DNA of 64,000 nucleotides from Bradyrhizobium sp. ISRA464 (GTDB lineage: Bacteria; Pseudomonadota; Alphaproteobacteria; Rhizobiales; Xanthobacteraceae), in contig NZ_CP094526.1 of assembly GCF_029910095.1 (NCBI RefSeq), forward strand, positions 3,534,001 through 3,598,000, in the 5' to 3' direction. The position numbers and the translations under genes were made by a program. A model generated the notes under the pieces. That model had not been told where the DNA came from. It saw nothing but the letters and a program-made list of their open reading frames with translations, and did no database searches. This document shows positions 42,366 through 52,100 of the stretch, one piece after another; position 1 is the first letter of the stretch; each line of letters opens with the position of its first letter.

Positions 42366-43788
42366 CATTACAGTTGCATCTTCCTGAAGGTTCTGAATCT
42401 ATGGGCGACCATGATTCGGGATCTGATGATTGGTGGCGCGTCGGTTGAGGATACGCTGACGCTGTGGGCTTCGTCGTTGCGAGATGCCAAGCAACGCATC
42501 CGTCCGCTGTTTACGCAAGAGCGGGTCGCGGCCTCGGCGGGGCAATTTCTCGACGGACTGTTGGGCAACGAGCCGCGCAAGACGGGTTGGATGCGGGCGG
42601 AAGCGGCTGGCGATCCAGGCCCGTGGCGCCAGCAGGCGATTCTGGGTCGGGGGCAGTGGGATGCCGACGCGCTGCGCGATATTGTACGTGAGTACGCGCT
42701 GGAAACGCTGGGTGACGAGGACGCGGTTCTGGTCATCGATGAGACCGGCTTTTTGAAACAGGGCAAGGCCTCGTGTGGGGTCGCGCGCCAGTACACTGGC
42801 TCGGCGGGCAAGATCACCAATTGCCAGATCGGAGTGTTTGCCTCCTATGTGTCGCGGCATGGCCATGCCTTCATCGATCGGGCGCTCTACCTGCCAAAGG
42901 AATGGACGGACGAACCCGCTCGCCTGAAGGCCGCACATGTCCCGAGCGATGTGAGCTTTGCGACGAAGCCCCGGATCGCGCATCAAATGATCGCTCGCGC
43001 GATCGCCGCAAAGGTGCCGTTCTCGTTCATAGCAGCGGACAGCGTGTATGGCACGGGAGCGATCGAAACCCTGCTGCGCAAGGCGGGCAAAGGCTATGTT
43101 CTGGGGGTTGCTTCCAATCACGTGTTCTATTCCTGGGGCAAGCAGCAGCCTGTCGCCGGCACTGCCTCTACGATCGCGCAGAGCCTTCCCAAGAAGGCCT
43201 GGCGCCGCCTGCCGTCCGGCGAAGGAACCAAAGGTCCGCGCTGGCACGACTGGGCCTATCTTGAGCTGGCCGATCTCGACGCCGGCGAATACAACGACGA
43301 CCTTGCCGGGGAATGGACCCGAGGTCTTCTGATCCGCCGCAATATTGCCGACAACAGCTTAGCCTTCTTCTCCACATGGTGCCCCAAGGGCACGTCCATG
43401 CAGAAGCTGGTATCCGTGGAAGGCCATCGCTGGGCCATCGAAGACAGCTTCGAAACCGCCAAGAACGAGCTCGGTCTTGATCACAACGAAACCCGCTCCT
43501 GGCATGGCTGGCATCGCCATGTCTCACTGGTCATGCTTGCCTTCGCCACGATGGCCGTCATCCGTCATCGGGCCAACACCGGAGCATTGCTTAAAAAAAC
43601 GCGACCGCGGCCCCGACCGAAGCATCGTTCTTGATCCGCTGGTCGATCCCGGAAATCCGCCGCATCGCCATGAAGCTCGCCCAGCGGCGCATCCCGCATG
43701 CCCACATCCTCGCATGGTCATCCTGGCGCAGGGCTCATCAAGCCAACGCGCGCAAAGCGCATCTCAAGCAAAAATTACAACTGTAATG
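42366..43788 (+). mobile_element. IS701-family insertion sequence, right copy
   Basis: This 1423-bp copy has the same ends (CATTACAGTTG) as the left copy and lies in inverse orientation. CTAG flanks it on both sides (42362-42365 and 43789-43792). The outer right flank runs straight into a palindromic repeat region, so the insertion site was probably intergenic DNA. Confidence 0.9.
42411..43634 (+). CDS. IS701-family DDE transposase (right copy)
   Basis: This is the twin of the transposase at 40243-41466: 407 residues, same DDE motifs (LVIDETGFLKQG, AADSVYG, IEDSFETAKNELG). One codon differs, giving FSFIAAD here. The near identity points to recent duplication or gene conversion within the cluster. 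Confidence 0.93.
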   Translation: MIRDLMIGGASVEDTLTLWASSLRDAKQRIRPLFTQERVAASAGQFLDGLLGNEPRKTGWMRAEAAGDPGPWRQQAILGRGQWDADALRDIVREYALETLGDEDAVLVIDETGFLKQGKASCGVARQYTGSAGKITNCQIGVFASYVSRHGHAFIDRALYLPKEWTDEPARLKAAHVPSDVSFATKPRIAHQMIARAIAAKVPFSFIAADSVYGTGAIETLLRKAGKGYVLGVASNHVFYSWGKQQPVAGTASTIAQSLPKKAWRRLPSGEGTKGPRWHDWAYLELADLDAGEYNDDLAGEWTRGLLIRRNIADNSLAFFSTWCPKGTSMQKLVSVEGHRWAIEDSFETAKNELGLDHNETRSWHGWHRHVSLVMLAFATMAVIRHRANTGALLKKTRPRPRPKHRS

Positions 43789-43892
43789 CTAGTGGCTGGT
43801 GTCTCATCAGTAAGAGCAAGCTCTCTCGCTGATGACGGTGACAACAAAGCCCAGTCTCGCCGGGGAGAGCACGTATAAGCCGTAACCCATCG

Positions 43893-43997
43893 CGCAGGGA
43901 AAGCCGGGATTGCTCCGGTTTCACCTGTGGTCCTACCTCCCGTGCTTTCCATTTGCACGGGACCCATGGGTGCGATCGGCACCCGGCTTTCCCTGCG
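43893..43997. repeat. Long hairpin repeat element (Bradyrhizobium-type)
   Basis: A 16-bp perfect inverted repeat, CGCAGGGAAAGCCGGG (43893-43908) and CCCGGCTTTCCCTGCG (43982-43997), encloses a second hairpin CCCGTGC/GCACGGG (43939-43961). Elements starting with CGCAGGGAAAGCCGGG are dispersed in Bradyrhizobium and relatives. No convincing gene lies in 43793-44386, although frames run through it. Confidence 0.7.
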
Positions 43998-44100
43998 CCC
44001 TCTGATCAAGGAGAGGGTGGAGCGAAGTGCAAACCTCGGGCGCATCGTGCCGCGAGAATGCGAACGTATGACTCACAAGCGGTGCGACAAACTCGGTGTC

Positions 44101-44213
44101 GTCCTGGCGAAAGCCAGGACCCATTATCCCAAATGCTCATTGTTGAGCGACGCTGGGGCCACGTTCCCGTTTACAATCAAATGCGGTGGTTATGGGGCCT
44201 GGCGCTCGCCAGG
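44101..44213. repeat. Palindromic repeat with GAAA-loop hairpin
   Basis: GTCCTGGC-GAAA-GCCAGGAC (44101-44120) is an 8-bp stem with a GNRA-type tetraloop. CCTGGCGCTCGCCAGG (44198-44213) is a second dyad using the same core. They are parts of a repeat unit found widely in Bradyrhizobium intergenic DNA. A related arm pair occurs upstream of the peroxiredoxin gene (46183-46211). Confidence 0.65.
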
Positions 44214-44386
44214 ACGACGAACGACGAGTGGCACGCACAACGCCTGCCGCGGAGTATTGCTCCCTTGCTTGCGCAGGGATGACACTGCGCGTGACGCGCT
44301 ACTTCATCATAGCCACTGCCTTGCGCAGCATGGTTGCAAATTTCGCGATTGCCGACTGCCTCATCTTCAGGCAATGACGGCCGGCA

Positions 44387-45259
44387 ATGAACAAGAGCTA
44401 CGAGGAAACTGCTGCTCGTCTGGCGCCGGCGATCTTTGTCGTGCTGTGGAGCACCGGATTCATCGGCACCAAATACGTCATCAACAATGCGGAGCCGCTG
44501 ACCTATCTTGCGATCCGGATGGCGTTCGTGGTGGTGGTGATGATGGTCATCGCCGCGATCGCGCGGCCGAGATGGCCGGACCGGGCCGGCATGTTTCACA
44601 GCGCGGTCGCCGGCATCCTGGTGCACGGCTTCTATCTCGGCGGCACGGCGATTGCGATCGCGCATTCGATTCCGGCCGGGCTCTCCGCGCTGATCCCGGG
44701 CCTGCAGCCGATCCTGACCTCGACGATCGCCAACCGCTGGTTAGGGGAACGCGTCACGTCGCTGCAATGGGGCGGGCTCGTGCTCGGCCTTGCCGGCGTC
44801 GCCCTGATCCTGCACGACCGGCCGATGACAGGCGAGGCGGGGTGGGGCTGGCTCGCCTCGGTCGTCTCGCTGATCAGCATCACGCTCGGCACGCTCTATC
44901 AGCGGCGCTACTGCAACCGGATCGACTGGCGCGTCGGCAATCTCGTGCAGTACATCGCGGTGACGATCTTCTTCGGCATCGGCGCCTTGCTGTTCGAGTC
45001 CAATGTCGTGCACTGGACCGCCGAATTCGTGCTGGCGCTGGCCTGGCTGGTGTTCGCGCTGTCGATCGGCTCGATCGGGCTGTTGTACTGGCTGATCCGC
45101 CACCATGCCGCGACCTCGGTCGCGAGCCTGTTCTATCTGGTGCCGGCGGTGACCGCGTTGATGGCCTATGTGCTGTTCGGCGAGCGGCTCGATCCTGTCG
45201 CGATATCAGGCATGGCCGCCTGCGCCGCGGCGGTGTTGCTGGTCAACCGCCGCCCGTAG
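44387..45259 (+). CDS. EamA/DMT-family transporter
   Basis: The 290-residue protein has ten transmembrane helices in two EamA halves of the drug/metabolite transporter superfamily (LAPAIFVVLWSTGFIGTKYVI, IPAGLSALIPGLQPILTSTIANRWLGERV, SLFYLVPAVTALMAYVLFGERL). The repeated P-x-x-T/L-A-L-x-x-x-x-x-G-E pattern before loop ends is characteristic. Substrates of this family range from amino acids to drugs, so no assignment is made. The start is ATG at 44387. It stands alone between repeat elements. Confidence 0.92.
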   Translation: MNKSYEETAARLAPAIFVVLWSTGFIGTKYVINNAEPLTYLAIRMAFVVVVMMVIAAIARPRWPDRAGMFHSAVAGILVHGFYLGGTAIAIAHSIPAGLSALIPGLQPILTSTIANRWLGERVTSLQWGGLVLGLAGVALILHDRPMTGEAGWGWLASVVSLISITLGTLYQRRYCNRIDWRVGNLVQYIAVTIFFGIGALLFESNVVHWTAEFVLALAWLVFALSIGSIGLLYWLIRHHAATSVASLFYLVPAVTALMAYVLFGERLDPVAISGMAACAAAVLLVNRRP

Positions 45260-45314
45260 GCGCAGCCCTTGTCACGAACAATTGCAGTCCGGCTGGTGCC
45301 GAGACCAATTCCTT

Positions 45315-45437
45315 GTCATTCCGGGGCGATGCGGAGCATCGAACGACGGTGCGCACTTGCGCATCCGGGAATCTCGGAATTGCTGGATGCGCATTGCGCA
45401 CCTGCGGTCTGGTGTCAGCGCACCAGACCCGAATGAC
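45315..45437. repeat. Palindromic intergenic repeat
   Basis: The element begins GTCATTCCGGGGCG and ends CCAGACCCGAATGAC, with outer ends partly complementary. Internal arms (GGTCTGGTG and CACCAGACC) form a hairpin, and CGGATGCGCAA/TTGCGCATCC-type arms lie within. It separates the transporter gene from the convergent peroxiredoxin gene and may stop transcription on both sides. Confidence 0.6.
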
Positions 45438-45474
45438 CCTTGCGATAACGCGCGAGGCACGTCCTCGCAGACAG

Positions 45475-46134
45475 TTACTTCGGCTGCGGCACGATCCGGA
45501 TATACGGCTTCGGCGCCTTCCAGCCCTGCGGATAGATCGTCTTGGCCTCCTCGTCGCTGACCGAGCCCGAGATGATCACGTCCTCGCCCTGCTTCCAATC
45601 GGAGGGGGTGGAGACGCGGTGCTTGGCGGTCATCTGCAGCGAGTCGATCGAGCGCAGGATCTCCTGGAAATTCCGGCCCGTCGTCATCGGATAGACCATC
45701 ACCAGCTTGATCTTCTTGTCCGGCCCGATCACGAACACGTTGCGGACGGTCTGGTTGTCGGCCGGCGTGCGGGTGAGGGGATCGCCGGAGGTCGAGGCCG
45801 GCAGCATGTCGTAGAGCTTCGACACGTTGAAATCGGTGTCGCCGATCATCGGATAGTTCGGTGCGGCACCCTGGGTTTCCTTGATGTCCTCGGCCCATTT
45901 GGCGTGACGGTCGACCGGGTCGACCGACAGGCCCATCAGCTTGACGCCGCGCTTGTCGAACTCCGGCTTCAACTTGGCGAGCGCGCCGAGCTCGGTGGTG
46001 CAGACGGGGGTGAAGTCCTTCGGGTGGGAGAACAGCAGCGCCCAGCTGTTTCCGATCCAGTCGTGGAACTTGATCTTGCCTTCGGTGGTCTGAGCTTCGA
46101 AGTCGGGGGCGACAGCGCCGATCTGAAGTGCCAT
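45475..46134 (-). CDS. 1-Cys peroxiredoxin (PRDX6-type)
   Basis: The 219-residue cytoplasmic protein reduces peroxides. The peroxidatic Cys45 lies in DFTPVCTTE. The AhpC/TSA fold and long C-terminal extension (KHRVSTPSDWKQGEDV, YPQGWKAPKPYIRIV) are typical of the 1-Cys (Prx6) group, as is the absence of a C-terminal resolving Cys-Pro motif. Its reductant cannot be inferred from neighbours. The upstream 46135-46522 region includes a hairpin but no gene. Confidence 0.95.
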   Translation of the reverse strand: MALQIGAVAPDFEAQTTEGKIKFHDWIGNSWALLFSHPKDFTPVCTTELGALAKLKPEFDKRGVKLMGLSVDPVDRHAKWAEDIKETQGAAPNYPMIGDTDFNVSKLYDMLPASTSGDPLTRTPADNQTVRNVFVIGPDKKIKLVMVYPMTTGRNFQEILRSIDSLQMTAKHRVSTPSDWKQGEDVIISGSVSDEEAKTIYPQGWKAPKPYIRIVPQPK

Positions 46135-46182
46135 GATTTTACCTCATGTCTTTGAAGTTGCTGTTGAATTCGTGTTCGGAGT

Positions 46183-46211
46183 GTCCTGGTGAGTATAGGA
46201 GTCGCCAGGAC
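46183..46211. promoter_or_regulatory. Inverted repeat upstream of the peroxiredoxin gene
   Basis: GTCCTGGTGA (46183-46192) and TCGCCAGGAC (46202-46211) are inverted arms with one wobble mismatch. The site is about 50-75 bp upstream of the peroxiredoxin start, where a regulator could bind, but the core resembles the dispersed GTCCTGGC repeat and may be part of it. The rest of 46135-46522 is AT-richer and holds no evident gene. Confidence 0.35.
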
Positions 46212-46522
46212 TTAAGTGAACCGGTTAATGAAAAAGGTGAGATTCTTCTTTTCAGGCCGGAACTCCTAGCACGTTCTTTTGATCCCTGCGCCTGCGGCGA
46301 AATATCAACTGCGACAGTGAAAGCTTGGAAGCGCCCAGATAATGCCGCTTATCGCCGCCATCACGCCGGGCCCCGGTTGTTATGCGACCCATCCATGACA
46401 GGCTTCACAGCGACCAAATAGCAACCATCTAAAAATCTCGGAACGCAAGTTCCGAATCATTAACCACTCGTTTACGCCCGCATGGAAATGCTGGCCTGAG
46501 ATAGGAATTGAAAGCCCCCACA

Positions 46523-47104
46523 ATGTCTGCCCCTAGTACCAAGACCGCTGAGCCTCTCAGCGGTGCGTTGCAACCGTCGTGCCGTAAGACCGCCGCCCAT
46601 GCGCTGACCATCGTGCGCGACGGCGTGATCACCGGCGAGGGCCCCACCACCAAGGGCCGTATCCATTTTTCCCGGTCGCTCGATGCCGATGACGCTGCCT
46701 GGTGCGCGCGCATCCTGACGGCGGCTGCCGTCGAGCATCAGCCCGTCAGCCGAGCCGAGATCGAGGCGCTGTTTGAGATCAACGAGGCCGCCGCCGAGCG
46801 CAGCGATAACGGCCGCTTCGACGACCTGCTCGCCAAGGCGATTGCCCATCATGCCGCCTCGGAGTCCGGGCTACCGGTTCCGCCGCGCACGGTGGCGCTG
46901 TCGCCCGATACCAAGATCGAGGGCTGGGCGCCGGCGCAGGCGACCAAGATCGACACCAAGGTGCTGGAGTGGATCGCGACCCAGATGCGCGGCAAGCGCC
47001 GTGCCGGTCGCGCGCTGGCGGCCATGGTTGCGACGCTGGTCGGCGCGGCCGCGCTGCCGCTCGCGGCGCAGCTGCCCAACGTGTTCGATATCGGGATGGT
47101 GTAA
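46523..47104 (+). CDS. Hypothetical protein with C-terminal hydrophobic segment
   Basis: The 193-residue product (MSAPSTKTAEPLSG start) has a helical acidic middle (VSRAEIEALFEINEAAAERSD, RFDDLLAKAIAHHAASE) and a C-terminal membrane-like helix (AGRALAAMVATLVGAAALPLAAQLP). The middle resembles small DUF-type proteins of Bradyrhizobium with a basic region (MRGKRRAGRA) just before the anchor. An earlier ATG at 46508 adds five residues. Function unknown. Confidence 0.7.
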   Translation: MSAPSTKTAEPLSGALQPSCRKTAAHALTIVRDGVITGEGPTTKGRIHFSRSLDADDAAWCARILTAAAVEHQPVSRAEIEALFEINEAAAERSDNGRFDDLLAKAIAHHAASESGLPVPPRTVALSPDTKIEGWAPAQATKIDTKVLEWIATQMRGKRRAGRALAAMVATLVGAAALPLAAQLPNVFDIGMV

Positions 47105-47147
47105 GCCATCATCCCGAACGACGGATTGTCGTGAGAGCGGCGGGGGA

Positions 47148-48986
47148 CTACTTCCCCGCCGTTTTCTGTTTGCCGTCCTCGGCCTCGAGCCCGAGCGTCC
47201 GCCCCGGGAATCCCGCGACGTCGAAATAGCGGGTCGAGAGCACGCGCTGGAATTTCAGCACGGTGCGCAGGCCATTGGCGGCGGGCTTCGAGGTGACGGT
47301 GCCACCGGCCATCTTCGGCACGATGCCATTCGGCAGCGCCTCCGACATCACCCGGCCGATCAGCCCGCCATTGTTCGGGGTGCGCAGATCGAGCAGCTTG
47401 GCTGCGGTCATGCCGACGTCGGCGTTGCTGACCGGAAGCGGGTCGACGTAGCCCGACTTGAAGTCGGGGCCGATCGCCGCGGTGAAGTTGAAGGTATCGC
47501 CGCGGCTGAAGCTGCCGTGCATGCCCTGGCCCTGGCGCAGCACGGTGTCGGCGATCTGCACCGAGCAGTTGGTCGGGATCTCGCAGCCGCTCGACCAGGA
47601 GCGGAAGTTGACCACGATCGACGGGTTCGGCGTCGTCGCCTTGCCCTTCAGGTTGAGCGCCGACATCGGCAGCGTGCCGGGGAAGCGGCCGAGCTTGTCA
47701 TCGACGAAGAGGCCGCTGACATAGTCCTGCTCGAGCAGCGCCTTGACGACGCGGCCGGCGAGCTTCTTGTCGCGGTTCGGCAGATAGATCAGGTCCGAAC
47801 CGCCATTGGTTGCGATCACGACGTCGGGCTTGGTCGGGTCCTTGCCGAGCACGCCGTTGCCGGCCTTCGGATGGGCGGTGTCGGCGACCTGGGCGTTCTT
47901 GTTGTTGGGGTCGTAGAGCGGCAGGTCCAGCGCCTTGGCGAGATCGATCGCCAGGAAGCCCATCGGCAGGAAATCCTTCGGCGTGTCGGTATAGGAGATC
48001 TTGGCCGACGGGCTGGTCTTGCTCTCCTTCGAGATCGTCGAGAAGCCGTGGTCGGAGGAGACGATGATGTTGGTGGTGGCGGCAAGGCCGAGCTCGTCGA
48101 GCGCCTTGCGGAGCTGCGCCAGGTTGTTGTCGGCATTCTTGATGCCGGCCATCGAGGTCGGGCCGTTGATGCCGGGGGTGATGGTGTTGAGGCTGTCGCC
48201 GGTGTTGTGCTGGCTGCCGTCCGGGTCGCGCGACCAGAACACCAGCACGAACGGCTTGTTGCGCGCCTTGAACATCGGCAGCACCACCTTGGTCGCGACG
48301 TCGGCCATGTAGGCCTGCTGCGCCACGTTGGCGACCGTGGTGCCCGGCGTCTTGGCGTCGCCGGCCTTGGCGTTGTCGCCGCGGCCCGGCGTGGTGAGCG
48401 GCAGGCCAGCCTTGGTCAGCGCCTCCTTCATCTCGTCGGAGAGCGGCACGCCGGTCTTGCCGCCGGTGGAGTCGTCAACCACGATGGTGTTCTTGCCGCG
48501 GTCGGTGTGGTCGAACAGCAGGGTGGGGCCGACCTTGCCGATCGCCGCGGTGCTGAAGCCATGGCCGCGGGCCAGCTTCAGCAGCGTCTCCTCGTTGAGA
48601 TAGTCGCCGTTGAAGTGATCGTCGATGTCGGCGAGCACCGCATCGTTCTCGATGAAGGGGACCACGGTATCGCCGGCCGGCGCCGAGCTGTAGCCGGTAA
48701 AGATCGTGTTGGAGAAGGTGCCGGTGTCGCCGAGATAGTGGCCGGTCGAGAGCGCCGAGCTGTTCGCCATGGTGAAGGTCGGGAACAGTGAATGCGAATT
48801 CTTGAAGCTGACGCCCTTGTCGCGGATGTCGGCCATTGCCGGCGCGGTCTGCGGCGTCACGATGCCGCCGCGCAGGCCATCCGGAACGAACAGGATGAGG
48901 TTGTGGGGCTTCGCGTTCTGCGCCGAGGCGGCGCCCGCTGACAAGGCGATCATGCTGGCGGACAACAGTGTGATGGCGCGGCGCAT
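47148..48986 (-). CDS. Secreted alkaline-phosphatase-superfamily phosphodiesterase
   Basis: The 612-residue protein has a signal peptide (ITLLSASMIALSAGAASAQN). The core is of the alkaline phosphatase/nucleotide pyrophosphatase superfamily: metal Asp in LILFVPDGLRGG, nucleophile Thr in FPTFTMANSSALSTG, metal ligands in FWSRDPDGSQHNTGDS and SSDHGFST. It would be a two-metal enzyme in the periplasm, releasing phosphate or cleaving phosphodiesters. The ATG at 48986 follows a GGGGGAACG stretch. The stop lies 43 bp from the convergent gene. The substrate is unknown. Confidence 0.9.
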   Translation of the reverse strand: MRRAITLLSASMIALSAGAASAQNAKPHNLILFVPDGLRGGIVTPQTAPAMADIRDKGVSFKNSHSLFPTFTMANSSALSTGHYLGDTGTFSNTIFTGYSSAPAGDTVVPFIENDAVLADIDDHFNGDYLNEETLLKLARGHGFSTAAIGKVGPTLLFDHTDRGKNTIVVDDSTGGKTGVPLSDEMKEALTKAGLPLTTPGRGDNAKAGDAKTPGTTVANVAQQAYMADVATKVVLPMFKARNKPFVLVFWSRDPDGSQHNTGDSLNTITPGINGPTSMAGIKNADNNLAQLRKALDELGLAATTNIIVSSDHGFSTISKESKTSPSAKISYTDTPKDFLPMGFLAIDLAKALDLPLYDPNNKNAQVADTAHPKAGNGVLGKDPTKPDVVIATNGGSDLIYLPNRDKKLAGRVVKALLEQDYVSGLFVDDKLGRFPGTLPMSALNLKGKATTPNPSIVVNFRSWSSGCEIPTNCSVQIADTVLRQGQGMHGSFSRGDTFNFTAAIGPDFKSGYVDPLPVSNADVGMTAAKLLDLRTPNNGGLIGRVMSEALPNGIVPKMAGGTVTSKPAANGLRTVLKFQRVLSTRYFDVAGFPGRTLGLEAEDGKQKTAGK

Positions 48987-49128
48987 TTTTTCGTTCCCCC
49001 ATGAAGAGCAGGCAGCGGCAGATCGCCGCTGCCCCCGTTTAATTTTGCGATATGACAGAATTGTTACAGGCCGTTCGCAGCAGGACAACAGTGCAAGTCT
49101 GGCCCGCGAAACGGCGGTCAACAAGCCG

Positions 49129-52100
49129 TCATTCCGCAGGCTGGGCGGCCGTCCTCTCTTTGCGCGCAACGTTGCCGGCATGACCGTACCGCGCATAGAG
49201 CGCGGGCAGCACGGCGAGCGTCAGCAGGGTCGCGCTGACCAGGCCGCCGATCACGACGGTGGCGAGCGGTTTCTGCACCTCCGCGCCGGTGCCGGTGGCA
49301 AAGGCCATCGGGACGAAACCGAGCGACGCGACCAGCGCCGTCATCACGACGGGGCGGAAACGGGTGAGGGCGCCTTGCTCGATCGCTGTCCCCATTGGCA
49401 CGCCGCGCTCGCGCAATTGCCTGACGAAGCTCAGCATCACGAGCCCGTTCAGCACCGCAACGCCGGACAGCGCGATGAAGCCGACCGCGGCCGAGATCGA
49501 GAACGGCATGCCGCGGAGCCACAGCGCGGCGATGCCGCCGGTCAGCGCGAGCGGCACAGCGCTGAACACCAAGAGCGCATCGCGCGCCGACCCCATGGCC
49601 GCCAGCAGCAACAGGAAGATCATCGCAAAGCAGGCCGGCACAACGATGGCGAGGCGCTGGCGCGCCGCGGCCAGATTTTCCGACTGGCCGCCCCAGGTCA
49701 TCCAATAGCCGGGCGGCAGCTTCACCGATTGCGTCACCTTGGCCTGCGCCTCCTCGACCACCGAGCCGAGGTCGTGACCGCGGACATTGGCCGTCACCAC
49801 GATGCGGCGCTTGCCGTTCTCGCGGCTGATCTGGTTCGGGCCCTCAGTGAAGGAGAAGCGCGCGACGCGGTTGAGCGGCAGGCTCTGCACCGGTGTATTC
49901 GGCGTCGCCTGCGGCAACGCGACCGGCAGGTTGCTTAGCGCTTCGAGATCGGAGCGCACGCTTTCCGGCAGCCGAACCACGATATCGAAGCTGCGGTCTC
50001 CCTCGTAGACGACGCCAGCATCCTGGCCGCCAACCGCGGCGCCGATCACGTCCTGCACGGCGGATGCGCTCAGGCCACGCCGGGCGATCGCCGCCTTGTC
50101 GACCTTGATCTCGAGCACCGGAAGGCCGCCCGCTTGTTCGACCTTGACATCGGTCGCACCGCGCACGGCGCGCAGCGCCGCCGCAACTTCGTTGGCCGCC
50201 CTCTGCATCGGCCCGAACTCGTCGCCGAACACCTTCACTGCGATGTCCCCGCGAACGCCGGCCAACAGTTCGTTGAAGCGCATCTGGATCGGCTGGGTGA
50301 ATTCATAGACATTGCCCGGTAACCGGCCGACGGCTGCGGAGATCTCCTCGATCAGCCGCTCCTTCGTCATCGAGGGATCAGGCCACCGCTGGCGCGGCTT
50401 CAGGATGATGAAGGTGTCGGACGCGTTCGGCGGCATGGGATCGCTCGCCGCTTCCGCCGTGCCGGTCTTGGAGAAGACGTATGCCACTTGCGGAAAGCGG
50501 CTGACGGTCTTCTCGACGGACAATTGCATCGCCTGCGACTGCGACAGCGCCGCGCTTGGAATCCGCAGCGCGTGCATGGCGATGTTCTTCTCGTCGAGCG
50601 AGGGGATGAACTCCTGGCCGAGTCGGGAGAACCCGAACAGCGCCGCCGCGAACAGCACGACCGCACCCGCGATGACCGGCGCGGGCGCAGCGACCGCGCG
50701 CCGCAGCAGCGGGCCGTACCATCTCTTCAACGCCGCGATGAGATGGTTTTCCTTCTCCTGCACGCGGCCGGTGATGGCGATCGCGATCAACGCGGGAACG
50801 AGCGTGAGCGACAGCACGAAAGCCGCGGCAAGCGCGAGGATCACGGTGAGCGCCATCGGCTCGAACATCTTGCCTTCGACGTCGGTGAAGGTGAGCAGAG
50901 GCACATAGACCAGCAGGATGATGGCCTGGCCGTAGAGGCTCGGCTGCACCATCTCCACGGCGGAGGCGCGCACTGTCGCCAGGCGCTCATCGCGCGTCAG
51001 CACGCGGCCGAGCGCCTGCTGCTTCTCGGTGAGGTGTCGCAGGCTGTTCTCGGTGATGATGACGGCGCCGTCGACGATCAGGCCGAAATCGAGCGCACCG
51101 AGGCTCATCAGATTGGCGCTGATGCGGCCCTGCCACATGCCGATGGCGGTCATCAGCATGGCGATCGGAATCACCAGTGCGGTGATCAGCGCCGCGCGGA
51201 AATTGCCGAGCAGCACGAACAGCACCGTGATCACGAGCAACGCTCCTTCGGTGAGGTTGCGGGCCACGGTACCGATGGTCGCATCGACAAGCTGGGTGCG
51301 ATCGAGCACCGTCTTGACCTCGATGCCCGCGGGCAGGGACGACGCGATGGAACGCAGCCGTGCGTCGACCGCGGCCGACACCGTTCGGCTGTTGGCGCCG
51401 ATCAGCATCAGCGCCGTGCCGACCACGACCTCGCGGCCGTTCTCGCTGGCGCTGCCGGTGCGGGTCTCGCCGCCGATCGACAGGCTCGCGATGTCGCGAA
51501 TCCGAACCGGGACGCCGCCGCGGGTGGTGACGACGACCGCACTGAGCTCCTCGATGTTCTCGAGGCGTCCGCCGGAGCGGACCACAAAACCTTCGCCGTT
51601 GCGCTCGATATAGCGGGCGCCACGGCTGACATTGTTGCCTTCGATCGCCTTGGCGACGTCGGCAAAGGTGAGGCCGAGCGCGATCAGCTTCGCCGCATCG
51701 GGATGGACCTGGTACTGCTTGAGATAACCGCCGATCGAATCGACGCCGGCGACACCCGGCACCATCTTGATCTGTGGCTTGATGATCCAGTCCTGCACCG
51801 TCCGCAGATAGGCGTCCTTCTCGACCTCGGTTTGCAGGACCTGGCCATCGCTGGTGAGGAAGCGGCCATCGCTTTGCAGGCCCGGTGTCCCGTCGGTCTG
51901 CACCGGCTGCCCGGAGAAGTGGACGGTCCACATGTAGATTTCGCCAAGCCCAGTCGAGGTCGGGCCGATCCGCGGCTCGATGCCCTGCGGCAGGCGGGCA
52001 CGGACCTCGGTGAGGCGCTCACCGACCTGCTGGCGAGCGAAATAGATGTCGGTCGCCTCGCTGAACACAGCGGTGATCTGCGAGAAGCCGTTGCGCGACA

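Noticed and set aside
43927..46155. 742-codon plus-strand frame spanning repeats, the EamA gene and the peroxiredoxin
   Set aside because: It crosses three unrelated loci and palindromic repeats and matches none of the protein families found there.
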